The notes under the pieces are model-generated. The model did not search any database and was not told the DNA's origin. It saw only the letters and a program-made list of their open reading frames with translations. A stretch of 64,000 nt of DNA from Paenibacillus albus. Lineage in GTDB: Bacteria > Bacillota > Bacilli > Paenibacillales > Paenibacillaceae. The stretch spans positions 4,850,501-4,914,500 of the forward strand of contig NZ_CP034437.1 of the NCBI RefSeq assembly GCF_003952225.1, read 5' to 3'. A program made the position numbers and the translations under genes. Below, piece after piece: positions 43,373 to 51,805 of this stretch; position 1 is the first letter of the stretch; each line of letters opens with the position of its first letter.

Positions 43373-43503
43373 ATCAAACACTCCCTATGCAAGTCTATAC
43401 TCGCATTATACGCCATCATCGACAAACATCGCCAGCGCCCAGGAGAGGTAAGATCAGACAAATTCGTGAATTTTCATCTATAAGTTTGAAGCCGCCTTCC
43501 GAT

Positions 43504-43929
43504 TTACAACCCATGGATCGAAGCGATATGCGATCTTTTGCTCGGAGGACGTTTCTTCAGCTTAATCTTTAGCACTGCACCGTCATACTCCGCGATGCAT
43601 GATCGTGGCAGCACAAGCTTCGGCAGCCGGACTACCTCGCTCTCACCGCTCCCCATTCCGCTCAGCTTGACGCGGTCCTCCTTTACAAGCAGCTTCAACG
43701 CTCCCAAATCAGCCGATTCTCCAAGCGGATAGGTAACAATTACGTGCCGCTTCGTCTCCAATATGTTAGCAGCCGACGGCTTTAGCGCGTTTGAAGCTGC
43801 AGGCAGAGCTTTATTCATCATTTTGCGGACATAATTCTCGATCCAATCCGATTGCTTAAAGATATCGAACCCTTTCGGCAGCTGCTGCGTCTCCATCCAC
43901 TGCTCCAGTTCCTCCCAATCTCCTGCCAT
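43504..43929 (-). CDS. GerT-like spore protein with Hsp20/CS-type fold
   Basis: 141 residues: MAGDWEELEQWMETQQLPKG, a helical FDIFKQSDWIENYVRKMM segment, then an alpha-crystallin-like beta domain (KRHVIVTYPLGESADLGALK, VVRLPKLVLPRSCIAEYDGA, VLKIKLKKRP). The layout resembles GerT, a germination protein of Bacillus spores. The ATG 43929 has GGAGGTG ten bases upstream; longer upstream frame is not used. It is divergent from gerP, sharing a mirror-image sporulation-type promoter region. Confidence 0.7.
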   Translation of the reverse strand: MAGDWEELEQWMETQQLPKGFDIFKQSDWIENYVRKMMNKALPAASNALKPSAANILETKRHVIVTYPLGESADLGALKLLVKEDRVKLSGMGSGESEVVRLPKLVLPRSCIAEYDGAVLKIKLKKRPPSKRSHIASIHGL

Positions 43930-43968
43930 CGCGTAAACGCACCTCCAGCACCATAAACCTTGTCGCCT

Positions 43969-44046
43969 ACATCTTATGCAGCTTCGACGAAGATGGGCAC
44001 AAACCGTTCCGCAATGGAACAACTGGGCATTTGCCGCATAAGATGT
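43969..44046. promoter_or_regulatory. Divergent sigma-K-like promoters at gerT-like/gerP
   Basis: The decamer CATAAGATGT appears facing right at 44037-44046 and facing left at 43969-43978. It fits the sigma-K -10 pattern CATANNNT, and each copy lies 40-50 bases from its gene's start. Between them is an inverted repeat GTTCC-GCAAT-GGAAC (44006-44020). gerP in Bacillus is a late mother-cell operon, which agrees. Confidence 0.5.
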
Positions 44047-44087
44047 CATATCCCGCGTTGAAAGATCAGGTAAGGAGTGACTGTGCA

Positions 44088-44324
44088 ATGCCCGCAATCG
44101 TTGGCTTCGTTAAAGTGATCAGCGTCGGCTCAAGCGCCGTCGTTCAATTTGGCGATTCTGTCCAAATTTCCCCGTCAAGCTCATCCAAAACGTATGCTGG
44201 AGCAGGCTCGTTCTTAACAGGCGGCCTCACGAACTCCAACAACGCCGTCAGTGCTACGAATACGAACGATCCTGACTTCCAAGACAATACGAACAATGAA
44301 GTGGCTACTGGAGTGAACGTCTAA
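44088..44324 (+). CDS. gerPF: GerPA/GerPF-type spore germination protein
   Basis: 78 residues: MPAIVGFVKVISVGSSAVVQ, FGDSVQISPSSSSKTYAGAG, SATNTNDPD. GerPA and GerPF are paralogues with this start; only one copy exists in this operon, and its place (first) is that of gerPA although the sequence looks closer to GerPF. GerP proteins let germinants pass the spore coat. AAGGAG ten bases before ATG 44088; the stop overlaps the next start (TAATG). Confidence 0.88.
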   Translation: MPAIVGFVKVISVGSSAVVQFGDSVQISPSSSSKTYAGAGSFLTGGLTNSNNAVSATNTNDPDFQDNTNNEVATGVNV

Positions 44325-44524
44325 TGGCGATTACCGTTCATCAGACCATTACCATTCATCAGCTAAGGGTTGACAGCGTGGCGAACTCCTCCGTCCTGCA
44401 AGTCGGGACGGCGGGGTCCATCTCGTCCTTGTCACAGCTGTACAATTCAGGTGGATTTGCCGAGGCGGCGCCGCAGGTTGAGGAGAATCCGCTGAATTTC
44501 GTGCCGCTGCCGAATCCACGATAA
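44324..44524 (+). CDS. gerPB: Spore germination protein GerPB
   Basis: 66 residues, MAITVHQTITIHQLRVDSVA, then SSVLQVGTAGSISSLSQLYN and a Pro-rich end (NFVPLPNPR). This is the GerPB pattern. Starts within the stop of the preceding gene (TAATG), so translation is coupled. Part of the coat-permeability operon. Confidence 0.85.
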   Translation: MAITVHQTITIHQLRVDSVANSSVLQVGTAGSISSLSQLYNSGGFAEAAPQVEENPLNFVPLPNPR

Positions 44525-44545
44525 CGACGGAGGTGCCTATTGCCC

Positions 44546-45370
44546 ATGCAGCCAAGCGATCAACAACCGCTCACGCCGTGGCAGATGTGGAATCTGCTCA
44601 ACCATAATATATATAAGCTGCATTGCCAGCTGAATGAGCAGCAGGCCGTCATTAACAAGCTGAACAAGCAGATTGAAATGCTGAATGCCCGCATCGAAAT
44701 GGCTGAGAACAAACCGATGTATCATGTCGATACGATACAGTATCATTTTGACCAATTGAAGGTCGAGAAGCTGGACGGCACCCTCAATATTGGGATGACG
44801 CCGCCAAGCGAAGAATTCGTCAAGGAAGTCGGCCAGCTCGTTCTGCCGAGCAAAGGCAACGTAAGTGATGTCGTCGTGAACGATCCCGGCATGCTGGGTA
44901 AGACGCATCAGCAAATGAAAGCCCCAAACCCGCAGAACAACAAAGTGAACCACTTCCCAACTCAAGGCGGCATGGTCGGCGGACCGCAGGATGTCATGCC
45001 TTCCGCCCCGTTTCCGGAAGTTAGGCGGCAGGTCGATCTCTTCCTCGATCATACAGCCCCTGAACGACTCAAGGCGATCGAGACGGAGATGGCCCTCCCG
45101 CTAGATCCGTATCACCGCAGGCTTGTCATTGAAGATATCCGGAAGCAAATGAGTGCGCGCATCCAGTTCTATATCGAGCAAGCCTCTAAGTCGCATAATG
45201 ACGCGCAAACGCAAGCGGGCGGTCAGAGCAGCCCGGCAGGTGGCGCAGATACTGGCGCAAGCGAGATGAACAAACCAAGCATTCCGCAAATCGTCATCTC
45301 CAAGACAACACGCGATATTGAGATGGCGCTGCGTAACTATATGAGCAAGCTGCTAAATAACGGCAGTTAG
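44546..45370 (+). CDS. gerPC: Spore germination protein GerPC
   Basis: 274 residues, the only large GerP member. N-terminal coiled coil (LNEQQAVINKLNKQIEMLNA), then YHVDTIQYHFDQLKVEKLDG, TLNIGMTPP and a C-terminal region DPYHRRLVIEDIRKQMSARI. GGAGGTG ten bases before ATG 44546; a TTG at 44540 is closer and less suitable. Longer than the roughly 200-residue Bacillus GerPC because of a Gln/Asn/Gly-rich insert at 110-150. Confidence 0.85.
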   Translation: MQPSDQQPLTPWQMWNLLNHNIYKLHCQLNEQQAVINKLNKQIEMLNARIEMAENKPMYHVDTIQYHFDQLKVEKLDGTLNIGMTPPSEEFVKEVGQLVLPSKGNVSDVVVNDPGMLGKTHQQMKAPNPQNNKVNHFPTQGGMVGGPQDVMPSAPFPEVRRQVDLFLDHTAPERLKAIETEMALPLDPYHRRLVIEDIRKQMSARIQFYIEQASKSHNDAQTQAGGQSSPAGGADTGASEMNKPSIPQIVISKTTRDIEMALRNYMSKLLNNGS

Positions 45371-45389
45371 AAAGGGGCTATGAGCTCAA

Positions 45390-45653
45390 ATGCAACTCAA
45401 CGTCGTCAATCATGTGCTCGCCGTCGGGAGCATTCAGTTAACCGGCGTCGCGTCCGCCTCCATGCTGCAAATCGGAGATACCGAGCAAATTTCGCTCGTC
45501 TCCATGTTCGATACGCCGCCGGAGTCAGTCATCATTGGACCGCTTGCGCCGCTTGAAGAACCGGAAGGGTTTGAACGCGCCGAAGGAGAAGCCGATGTAT
45601 TCAAGAAAGAGACGCTCGAAGGGCTGGAGGCGCTGACGAAGCATGAATCTTAA
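45390..45653 (+). CDS. gerPD: Spore germination protein GerPD
   Basis: 87 residues: MQLNVVNHVLAVGSIQLTGV, SASMLQIGDTEQISLVSMFD, TPPESVIIGPLAPL, then an acidic tail that Bacillus GerPD (about 60 residues) lacks. GAAAGGGG is 12 bases before ATG 45390. Its end overlaps gerPE by 11 bases. Confidence 0.85.
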   Translation: MQLNVVNHVLAVGSIQLTGVASASMLQIGDTEQISLVSMFDTPPESVIIGPLAPLEEPEGFERAEGEADVFKKETLEGLEALTKHES

Positions 45654-46116
45654 GACGCTTGAAAAGCTTGAGACGCTTGAGACCCAGCCAGATGATTTCC
45701 CCGTCCGCACATCCGAGGTTGGCGGCATTTACGTGAACACAGTGGGCACCGCCTCTGTCGTGCAGATTGGGGATCGGGCAGAGGTGAATGCCTCATTGCG
45801 GGCACTTGCCGTTCAGCGCGCTTCGGATCATCTCATATCCGGCAATGTTTATTTCGAGTCCTATGACATCTTCGACCGGGATACGCCCACGATGAATACG
45901 CTCATTAATGAGCTGGATACCGAACCGGATTATGTGCGGACAACCAATTGCTTGCCTACAATAAGCGTCGGCTGCATCGAGATTATTGCCGTCAGCAGCG
46001 CGGCGCTGCTGCTTGTCGGCAACGGTCTTAAGATGAAGGGCGAGGCAAGAGTTAAGCACGTGCGTCAATTCTCTGTGCCAACACCCGTTCCGACGATATA
46101 CGATTCCGGGGCTTAA
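45643..46116 (+). CDS. gerPE: Spore germination protein GerPE
   Basis: 157 residues. After a 25-residue charged leader, EVGGIYVNTVGTASVVQIGD, ASLRALAVQRASDHL and a C-terminal repeat-like TISVGCIEIIAVSSAALLLV. The 'SVxxIxSxSxxQIGD' beta pattern recurs in GerPA/B/D/E, pointing to a common fold. Last recognised gerP gene of this operon. Confidence 0.85.
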   Translation: MNLKTLEKLETLETQPDDFPVRTSEVGGIYVNTVGTASVVQIGDRAEVNASLRALAVQRASDHLISGNVYFESYDIFDRDTPTMNTLINELDTEPDYVRTTNCLPTISVGCIEIIAVSSAALLLVGNGLKMKGEARVKHVRQFSVPTPVPTIYDSGA

Positions 46117-46130
46117 GGCAGGCGCTTGCC

Positions 46131-46271
46131 ATGCCAGGCATACTGAACCGCGCAGCTCCGCCACTCCCATCTGGGCGAATGTACAAATGCAATTGCACCC
46201 GGTACAAACGTCCAATCGAATTGCTAGCAAAGGCATATATTACAAATGTGATCAGAAACATCACAAAATAA
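46131..46271 (+). CDS. Possible small protein, 46 residues
   Basis: Open frame starting MPGILNRAAPPLPSGRMYKC and ending VIRNITK, with a Cys-x-Cys. AAGGCAGG precedes the ATG at a rather long distance. It is 14 bases after gerPE and 20 before the YjcZ-like gene, in the same direction. No homologue known to me; it may be untranslated spacer. Confidence 0.25.
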   Translation: MPGILNRAAPPLPSGRMYKCNCTRYKRPIELLAKAYITNVIRNITK

Positions 46272-46291
46272 CCACTCGGGAGGTATGTACA

Positions 46292-46417
46292 GTGGGATAC
46301 GGCGGTGTAGGTGGCGCAGGAATGGGATGCGGACCAGGCCTTCTTTGGACTAGTGCAGGCATTATTCTTGTACTCTATATTTTGTTAGTAATCGTTCTTC
46401 GTGGCGGTTTTATCTAA
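46292..46417 (+). CDS. YjcZ-like small sporulation protein
   Basis: 41 residues: a Gly-rich N-terminus (MGYGGVGGAGMGCGPG) then one hydrophobic helix (SAGIILVLYILLVIVLRGG). This Gly/Tyr-plus-helix pattern is that of YjcZ-type small proteins made during sporulation. GTG 46292 has GGGAGGT seven bases upstream. Position after gerP, with a terminator following, supports sporulation expression. Confidence 0.7.
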   Translation: MGYGGVGGAGMGCGPGLLWTSAGIILVLYILLVIVLRGGFI

Positions 46418-46435
46418 CATCCTATTGCTCATAAC

Positions 46436-46472
46436 AAAAACCGGTCCTGCCAAGGGTGCAGGGCCGGTTTTT
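46436..46472. terminator. Bidirectional intrinsic terminator
   Basis: AAAAACCGG-CCTGC / GCAGG-CCGGTTTTT; separates the gerP/YjcZ-like unit from thrS. Confidence 0.88.
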
Positions 46473-46487
46473 GCTTTGTGCTTGTTT

Positions 46488-48401
46488 TTATTTTCTCAAG
46501 GCTGCTTCTTGCTTAAGCTGCTGGATAAATTCCGCTGGCGGCATCGTTCCGATATCGCCTTTGCCTCTCTGCCTAACAGCAACTACATTTGACTTAATCT
46601 CCGCTTCCCCCAGCACGAGCATATACGGCACCTTCTCAAGCTGTGCTTCACGGATCTTATATCCCAGCTTCTCGTTGCGATGGTCGATCACGGCACGCAA
46701 TCCAGCTTCCTCCAGCTGCTGCTTCACAGAGTACGCGTAGTCAACCTCGTTCTCGGACACTGTAATCACCTTGACCTGTACCGGCGAGAGCCAGAGCGGG
46801 AATGCACCCGCGTAATGCTCAGTAAGAATACCGATGAACCGGTCGATTGAGCCATAGACAGCACGATGAATGACGACCGGGCGGCGCTTCCCTCCATCCT
46901 CGCCGATGTAGGACAAGTCGAACTTCTCCGGCATCTGGAAATCCAGCTGAATAGTTGCACACTGCCAGCTGCGCTTCAGCGCATCAAGAATGTGAAAGTC
47001 AATCTTCGGGCCATAGAATGCCCCGTCGCCTTCATTCACCCGGTAAGCGATGCCCCTGTGATCGAGCACCTGCTGAAGTGAGGATTCTGCTTGGTCCCAT
47101 AGCTCCTGCGAGCCCATCGAATCCTCAGGACGAGTCGACAGCTCGATTCGGTAGGAGAACCCGAACACGGCGTAGATATCGTCTATAAGCGCAATGATCT
47201 TGCCGATCTCCTCCTCGATCTGGTCAGGACGAACGAACAAATGCGCATCATCCTGGCAAAATGTCCGCACTCGCATCATGCCGTTTAGCGCGCCGGAAAA
47301 CTCATGTCGGTGCACCTGTCCGAACTCCGCGATTCGAATCGGCAGCTCGCGATATGAATGCAAACTATTCTTATAGATCAGCATGTGGCCGGGGCAGTTC
47401 ATCGGCTTCAGCGCATAATCCGTCTCATCGACTTCAGTGAAATACATATTGTCCTTGTAATGCTCCCAGTGGCCGGATGCTTCCCATAACCGCTGATTCA
47501 TCATGAACGGTGTGCGAACCTCATCATAGCCGCGTCTGCTCTGCATCTCCCTGGAGAACTGCTCAAGCTCTGTCCGCAGCTTCATCCCCTTCGGCAGATA
47601 GAACGGCATGCCAGGCGCCTCTTCCGAGAACATGAATAGCTCAAGCTCCTTGCCGAGCTTCCGGTGATCCCGCTTCTTCGCCTCCTCAAGCAGCTGCAGA
47701 TGCTCATCCAGCTGTCCCTTCTTCGGGAATGCTGTGCCGTAGATGCGCTGAAGCACGGCATTGTCGGAATTGCCCCGCCAGTAAGCGCCGGCGACGGACT
47801 GCAGCTTGAACGCCTTCATTCGTCCTGTCGACGGAAGATGCGGCCCTCTGCACAGATCTGCGAACTCCCCCTGCTCATAGATCGAGATGACTTCCGATTC
47901 CGGTAAGTCACGGATGAGCTCCAGCTTTAGCAGTTCTCCTTTGCCAGCGAAGTGTTCAATGGCTTCCTCACGACTCACGATGCTGCGGACAATCGGAACA
48001 TTTTGCTGCACAATCCGCTCCATTTCCTTCTCAATCGCAAGCAAATCCGCCGATGAGAGCGGCTTCGCTAACGCAACGTCATAGTAGAAGCCATCCGCTA
48101 TGACCGGTCCGACGCCAAGCTGAACCGACGCTTCCCCATAGATGCGTTTGATTGCCTGTGCCATAAGATGCGCTGTGCTGTGACGCAGGATATGAAGCCC
48201 TTCCTCGGAGCCCAGCTCGATAATCTCTAGCTCGCAATCCTCTTCCACGAGACAGCTAAGATCAACCAGCTTCCCATTCACCTTGCCTGCTACGGCTTGC
48301 TTAGCCAATGAAGGGCTAATTGATTCCGCCACCTCCTCCACAGACACGCTTGCTTCGTAGCTTCTTACCATTCCACTTGGCAGCTTTACGTTGATTCCCA
48401 C
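46488..48401 (-). CDS. thrS: Threonyl-tRNA synthetase
   Basis: 637 residues, class II. N-terminal TGS domain (1-60), editing domain with HSTAHLMAQAIKRIYG, catalytic core with MNCPGHMLIYK, HRHEFSGALNGMMRVR and ATIQLDFQMPEKF, and the anticodon-binding domain (VKVITVSENEVDYAYSVK). GTG 48401 is the start, seven bases after AAGGAGG. A T-box upstream controls it. Monocistronic. Confidence 0.96.
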   Translation of the reverse strand: MGINVKLPSGMVRSYEASVSVEEVAESISPSLAKQAVAGKVNGKLVDLSCLVEEDCELEIIELGSEEGLHILRHSTAHLMAQAIKRIYGEASVQLGVGPVIADGFYYDVALAKPLSSADLLAIEKEMERIVQQNVPIVRSIVSREEAIEHFAGKGELLKLELIRDLPESEVISIYEQGEFADLCRGPHLPSTGRMKAFKLQSVAGAYWRGNSDNAVLQRIYGTAFPKKGQLDEHLQLLEEAKKRDHRKLGKELELFMFSEEAPGMPFYLPKGMKLRTELEQFSREMQSRRGYDEVRTPFMMNQRLWEASGHWEHYKDNMYFTEVDETDYALKPMNCPGHMLIYKNSLHSYRELPIRIAEFGQVHRHEFSGALNGMMRVRTFCQDDAHLFVRPDQIEEEIGKIIALIDDIYAVFGFSYRIELSTRPEDSMGSQELWDQAESSLQQVLDHRGIAYRVNEGDGAFYGPKIDFHILDALKRSWQCATIQLDFQMPEKFDLSYIGEDGGKRRPVVIHRAVYGSIDRFIGILTEHYAGAFPLWLSPVQVKVITVSENEVDYAYSVKQQLEEAGLRAVIDHRNEKLGYKIREAQLEKVPYMLVLGEAEIKSNVVAVRQRGKGDIGTMPPAEFIQQLKQEAALRK

Positions 48402-48437
48402 GAGACTTCCTCCTTTTCATTCCGTAAATTTGAACGC

Positions 48438-48740
48438 AAAAAAACGCACATGTCCATAAAGGGACGAGTGCGTTCAGCTCGTGGTTCCACCCTAATTCGA
48501 CCCTCGCGAAGCCTATGCTTCCTCGTGCGAGAGGTCCTTCTTAGCATCCTGTAACGTGGATAAGACGGCACCATTTACAACTGGGACACATAGTCGCCAA
48601 GGTTCAACGGCACAGCTGCAAAGGGGTAACTCCGCTCTCAGGACAGAAGGAGCTTGCAGCAATCGCTCCTCTCTCTGTGCAGCCTGACGGAAGGGAATCA
48701 TGTCTTTGGTTATCGCCTGATATACTGCTGTGCTCCATAT
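48438..48740 (-). promoter_or_regulatory. T-box riboswitch upstream of thrS
   Basis: Minus strand has AGGGTGGAACCACGAGC (48477-48493, the T-box) followed by terminator ACGCACTCGTCC / GGACATGTGCGT and TTTTTTT (48438-48475). Upstream stem-loops such as AGGAGC / GCTCCT belong to stem I; I could not place the Thr specifier codon with certainty. The 5' end is approximate. The 48741-48977 gap shows nothing further beyond a TATAAT-like box at about 48882. Confidence 0.88.
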
Positions 48741-48977
48741 TATAGGGCGGACCTTCGAAAAGTTCAAGAGTCATTCACCTAATTTTCTGAAAATAGCAAT
48801 CGAGCCGTCATCTGCCAGTGACTCGCAACATGATGAACATAATTTCCCCTCATCACTGGTTCCATATTATTACATCATAGTCTATAATTCACTTATCGCC
48901 TTGGCGAAGTAATGGCAGCGGATTGACGCCTACAGACGGATGATGACAGCGAGAAAACTACGAAGGAGGTGGATTTG

Positions 48978-49712
48978 ATGGAGAAATGGAAGACGTTCAC
49001 GATAGCGATGACGACCACTTTTGCGATATTCGGCGCAGCTGCTTATTCGGGTATTAAGTACGTGAACACGATCATAAACAATCCAGTACATGCGGAAGCG
49101 CAGCAGCAAACGATAAGTAAGCCGATCGTTCTTCCGAATAGTTATACTCTTAATAACTTCGAGTTCGATTTTCGAAGATCTAATAGCATAAACGCGCAAA
49201 AGGTATTGTACAACGGAGAACTGACGTCGGTAGCGCTGCTTCCAGAAACTGACCGTAACAAGGCAATTGCTAGCGCACTATCGACGCCCAAAGAAGTAGC
49301 GAAGGCACTTCGGATCGTTCATGCCAAGTTCGACGAAACCCTTGCAGCGTACAATCATGGTGCTTATGACAAGAAATGGGAAGGATACCAACAAAACGCT
49401 GACGGTAGCTTATCGTTAATGCCTGACAATACGTACGACGAACGCCTTACCAACCAACCGTACGTATACCTTCGCATGGCTGACGTGATCGGCAACGAGA
49501 AGGCGGCAGATTACTTGCGGAACGTAGCGGCGCTAGTCGAAATTAGCGTCAAGGACAAAGACGTTAAAGCGGTTCTATACGCGCACCGTCTTATTCATAA
49601 CGTAGATTCGTTTATAGTGGGCCGCCCGGAAGAAGGCGAAGAAGCATACAGCGCGGCCAAGATCGCCGAGAGCGTGGCATACATGGAGAAACACCAAGGA
49701 GGGGAAGGCTGA
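48978..49712 (+). CDS. Membrane-anchored protein of unknown function
   Basis: 244 residues. A single N-terminal hydrophobic segment (about 7-29, TIAMTTTFAIFGAAAYSGIK) could be a signal anchor; the rest should be extracellular. The soluble part has a basic, Tyr/Asn-rich region and a helical C-terminus (KALRIVHAKFDETLAAYNHG; KAVLYAHRLIHNVDSFIVG). No motif recognised. AAGGAGG is eight bases before ATG 48978. It interrupts otherwise ordinary core genes and stands alone before a terminator, so it may be a recent acquisition. Confidence 0.72.
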   Translation: MEKWKTFTIAMTTTFAIFGAAAYSGIKYVNTIINNPVHAEAQQQTISKPIVLPNSYTLNNFEFDFRRSNSINAQKVLYNGELTSVALLPETDRNKAIASALSTPKEVAKALRIVHAKFDETLAAYNHGAYDKKWEGYQQNADGSLSLMPDNTYDERLTNQPYVYLRMADVIGNEKAADYLRNVAALVEISVKDKDVKAVLYAHRLIHNVDSFIVGRPEEGEEAYSAAKIAESVAYMEKHQGGEG

Positions 49713-49747
49713 TGCTCCCCCCTTCCGAAACATGAGAAACACAAAGA

Positions 49748-49795
49748 AAGAAGAACAGCAGCCGGATTAAACGATACCCGGCTGCTGTTCTTCTT
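49748..49795. terminator. Bidirectional intrinsic terminator, 18-bp perfect stem
   Basis: AAGAAGAACAGCAGCCGG (49748-49765) and its exact inverse (49778-49795); between the orphan gene and the GH15 gene. Confidence 0.9.
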
Positions 49796-49798
49796 CAA

Positions 49799-51805
49799 TT
49801 ACGCTTGTTCATACTGCTGCTCTACAGCAGAGGATATTTGCGCCTCCGTTGAGAGCTCCTTATACTTCTGCGCATACCGCGTCACTGATTGCACATAAGT
49901 CGCATGCGACCATGTAAGCGGCGCAACTGACATCGGGCTGCCATCAAGCGGATGCAGCTGCTCCGGTAGAACGCCGCTAGCGAGCGCATGCCGAGCGACC
50001 CACTGCAGCGCCTCGCGCGGCTTCGTCAGATCAGCCAAACACTTGGCAGATTCAATCTCGAAATTGGCAACCCAAAGCGTACAAATAATCCAAGGATTGC
50101 CCGGTACATTATCAATGTCGCCGGACTGCTGGAAATAGTAATCGTTCGTGTAACGCGCCGCTCCGCCGACATGCGTGCGAATGGACAGACCTTCCTTAAT
50201 CGCACTCATCGTCTTGATGACCCGCTCATCATCTACCGGCAGAACGCCAAATTCCCATATTCCGAACAGACTGCTCTCCAGCGTCATATCCTTCACCCAG
50301 CGGTTATCCTTCTGAATAAGCCCCCGTGCGAAACGGCCTGACTCCTCATCCCATAGGTGCGTGAGCATCGCCTGCTTGATGGAATGCGCGGTCGAACGGA
50401 AGTGATCGCTTCGCTCATAGTCGCCGAACAGCTCCGTGAAGAAGGCAGCTGCGGTAAGGCCGCCGTACACCGATGCTACGGTGTACGTCCAAATGCCATA
50501 GCGCTCCTCCCATAAATCATAGCTTGGTTTGGGAAGTGACAAGCTGTAATCCATGTACTGACTGAGGAATGCAGCGCTCTTGCGAATTAAATTGTTGTAT
50601 AGCGACTGCGGCAGCTCAATGACTTGATGGCGCGTGTAGTCCTTCCATAGCGCGAACAGCACGAGCGCCGTCTCATCTTCTTGAATCGGCAATCTCCGGC
50701 TTCCTTGCACAATATAAGGATGCCAGCTGGAGCCGACCGTACCATCCGGATTGTACTTGTGATACAAGTAGCCTTCCGGTGACAACGCCTGCGCGCAGAA
50801 CTGGAAGAACGGCGCAATGACGCTCTGGAAGCCTGCAGCCGACATCGCATCCGCAATCAGCGCACCGTCGCGCGGCCACATGTAGCTGTAATGATCGCGG
50901 TTGTACTGTAAGATATCGGTGTCATTCGCTGCTATAATCGCACCGCGTTCATCCGTCTGCGTCCGAACAAGCAGCAAGCTAAGCCGGAACAAGCGAGCAA
51001 CCTCTGGCGTCAAATCACCTAGATTATGCTCTGCGCGCTGCAGCCAATGATTCCAGTAAATGACGATCCGGCTGAGCAGCTTCTCCGGATGGCTGTCCTG
51101 CACATACTTGTCTAAGTTCTTCACCGCTTCCAAATCGCTGCCGATGGACATCCAGTAATACACTGTCTGTTCCCCATTCGGAGGAACGATCGTCCGGAAA
51201 CTGATCGTGCTGTCTACAGACCCTTGGGCAATCGAGTTGCCCATTAGGTTGCCGTCCTCGGCGTCACGCCAAGTGCCTTCTGCGGAGTGGAATCGCTTGA
51301 TGCCAGTCGTATACTGCATCATGCCGCCTTCATCCGAGAAGCCATTGAACATGAAATACGACGAGCGCTTGTAATGATATAAAGTATGATTATCCGGATA
51401 ATAGGCTGCTGTATCACCGACCTCTGAGCCATCAATCATCAAATCCTGATGAAAGAATAGCCGCACTTCCCGTGAATCTCCCGCTAGGTTACGGATGACA
51501 ACCCGCTTAATGTAGATGCACTCTCGCTGATGAATGCCGTCATTCATATGCAGCTCGATCGCAAGCCGTTCATTGCGTGCGATGACATTCGTGACAAGCG
51601 AATCCTCGATATAGCCAAGCTCGATCTTCCAGTCCGGGTCTTCAAGCCAAGAGAATTGGCCAGCTACCCAAATGCCGAGCCTGCAATATTGTCCGCCGAC
51701 ATGATTAAGCTGTCCAACGAATGGATAGTAAATATCCCGAATATAACAATTGCGATCTAAGTTGATGAGAATTTTACCGTTGCCGATTACGAGATGACGG
51801 GCCAT
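49799..51805 (-). CDS. Glycoside hydrolase family 15 (glucoamylase-like)
   Basis: 668 residues. N-terminal beta-sandwich (about 1-260) and (alpha/alpha)6 barrel with YMWPRDGALIADAM, PSYDLWEERYGIWTYTV (probable general acid Glu), MTLESSLFGIWEFGVLP, and SGVLPEQLHP (probable base Glu). GH15 enzymes release glucose from alpha-1,4/1,6 glucans or act on trehalose. No signal peptide: it is cytosolic, fitting glycogen breakdown. It is last in glgB-C-D-A and overlaps glgA by 19 bases, in the place where B. subtilis has glgP. Confidence 0.88.
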   Translation of the reverse strand: MARHLVIGNGKILINLDRNCYIRDIYYPFVGQLNHVGGQYCRLGIWVAGQFSWLEDPDWKIELGYIEDSLVTNVIARNERLAIELHMNDGIHQRECIYIKRVVIRNLAGDSREVRLFFHQDLMIDGSEVGDTAAYYPDNHTLYHYKRSSYFMFNGFSDEGGMMQYTTGIKRFHSAEGTWRDAEDGNLMGNSIAQGSVDSTISFRTIVPPNGEQTVYYWMSIGSDLEAVKNLDKYVQDSHPEKLLSRIVIYWNHWLQRAEHNLGDLTPEVARLFRLSLLLVRTQTDERGAIIAANDTDILQYNRDHYSYMWPRDGALIADAMSAAGFQSVIAPFFQFCAQALSPEGYLYHKYNPDGTVGSSWHPYIVQGSRRLPIQEDETALVLFALWKDYTRHQVIELPQSLYNNLIRKSAAFLSQYMDYSLSLPKPSYDLWEERYGIWTYTVASVYGGLTAAAFFTELFGDYERSDHFRSTAHSIKQAMLTHLWDEESGRFARGLIQKDNRWVKDMTLESSLFGIWEFGVLPVDDERVIKTMSAIKEGLSIRTHVGGAARYTNDYYFQQSGDIDNVPGNPWIICTLWVANFEIESAKCLADLTKPREALQWVARHALASGVLPEQLHPLDGSPMSVAPLTWSHATYVQSVTRYAQKYKELSTEAQISSAVEQQYEQA

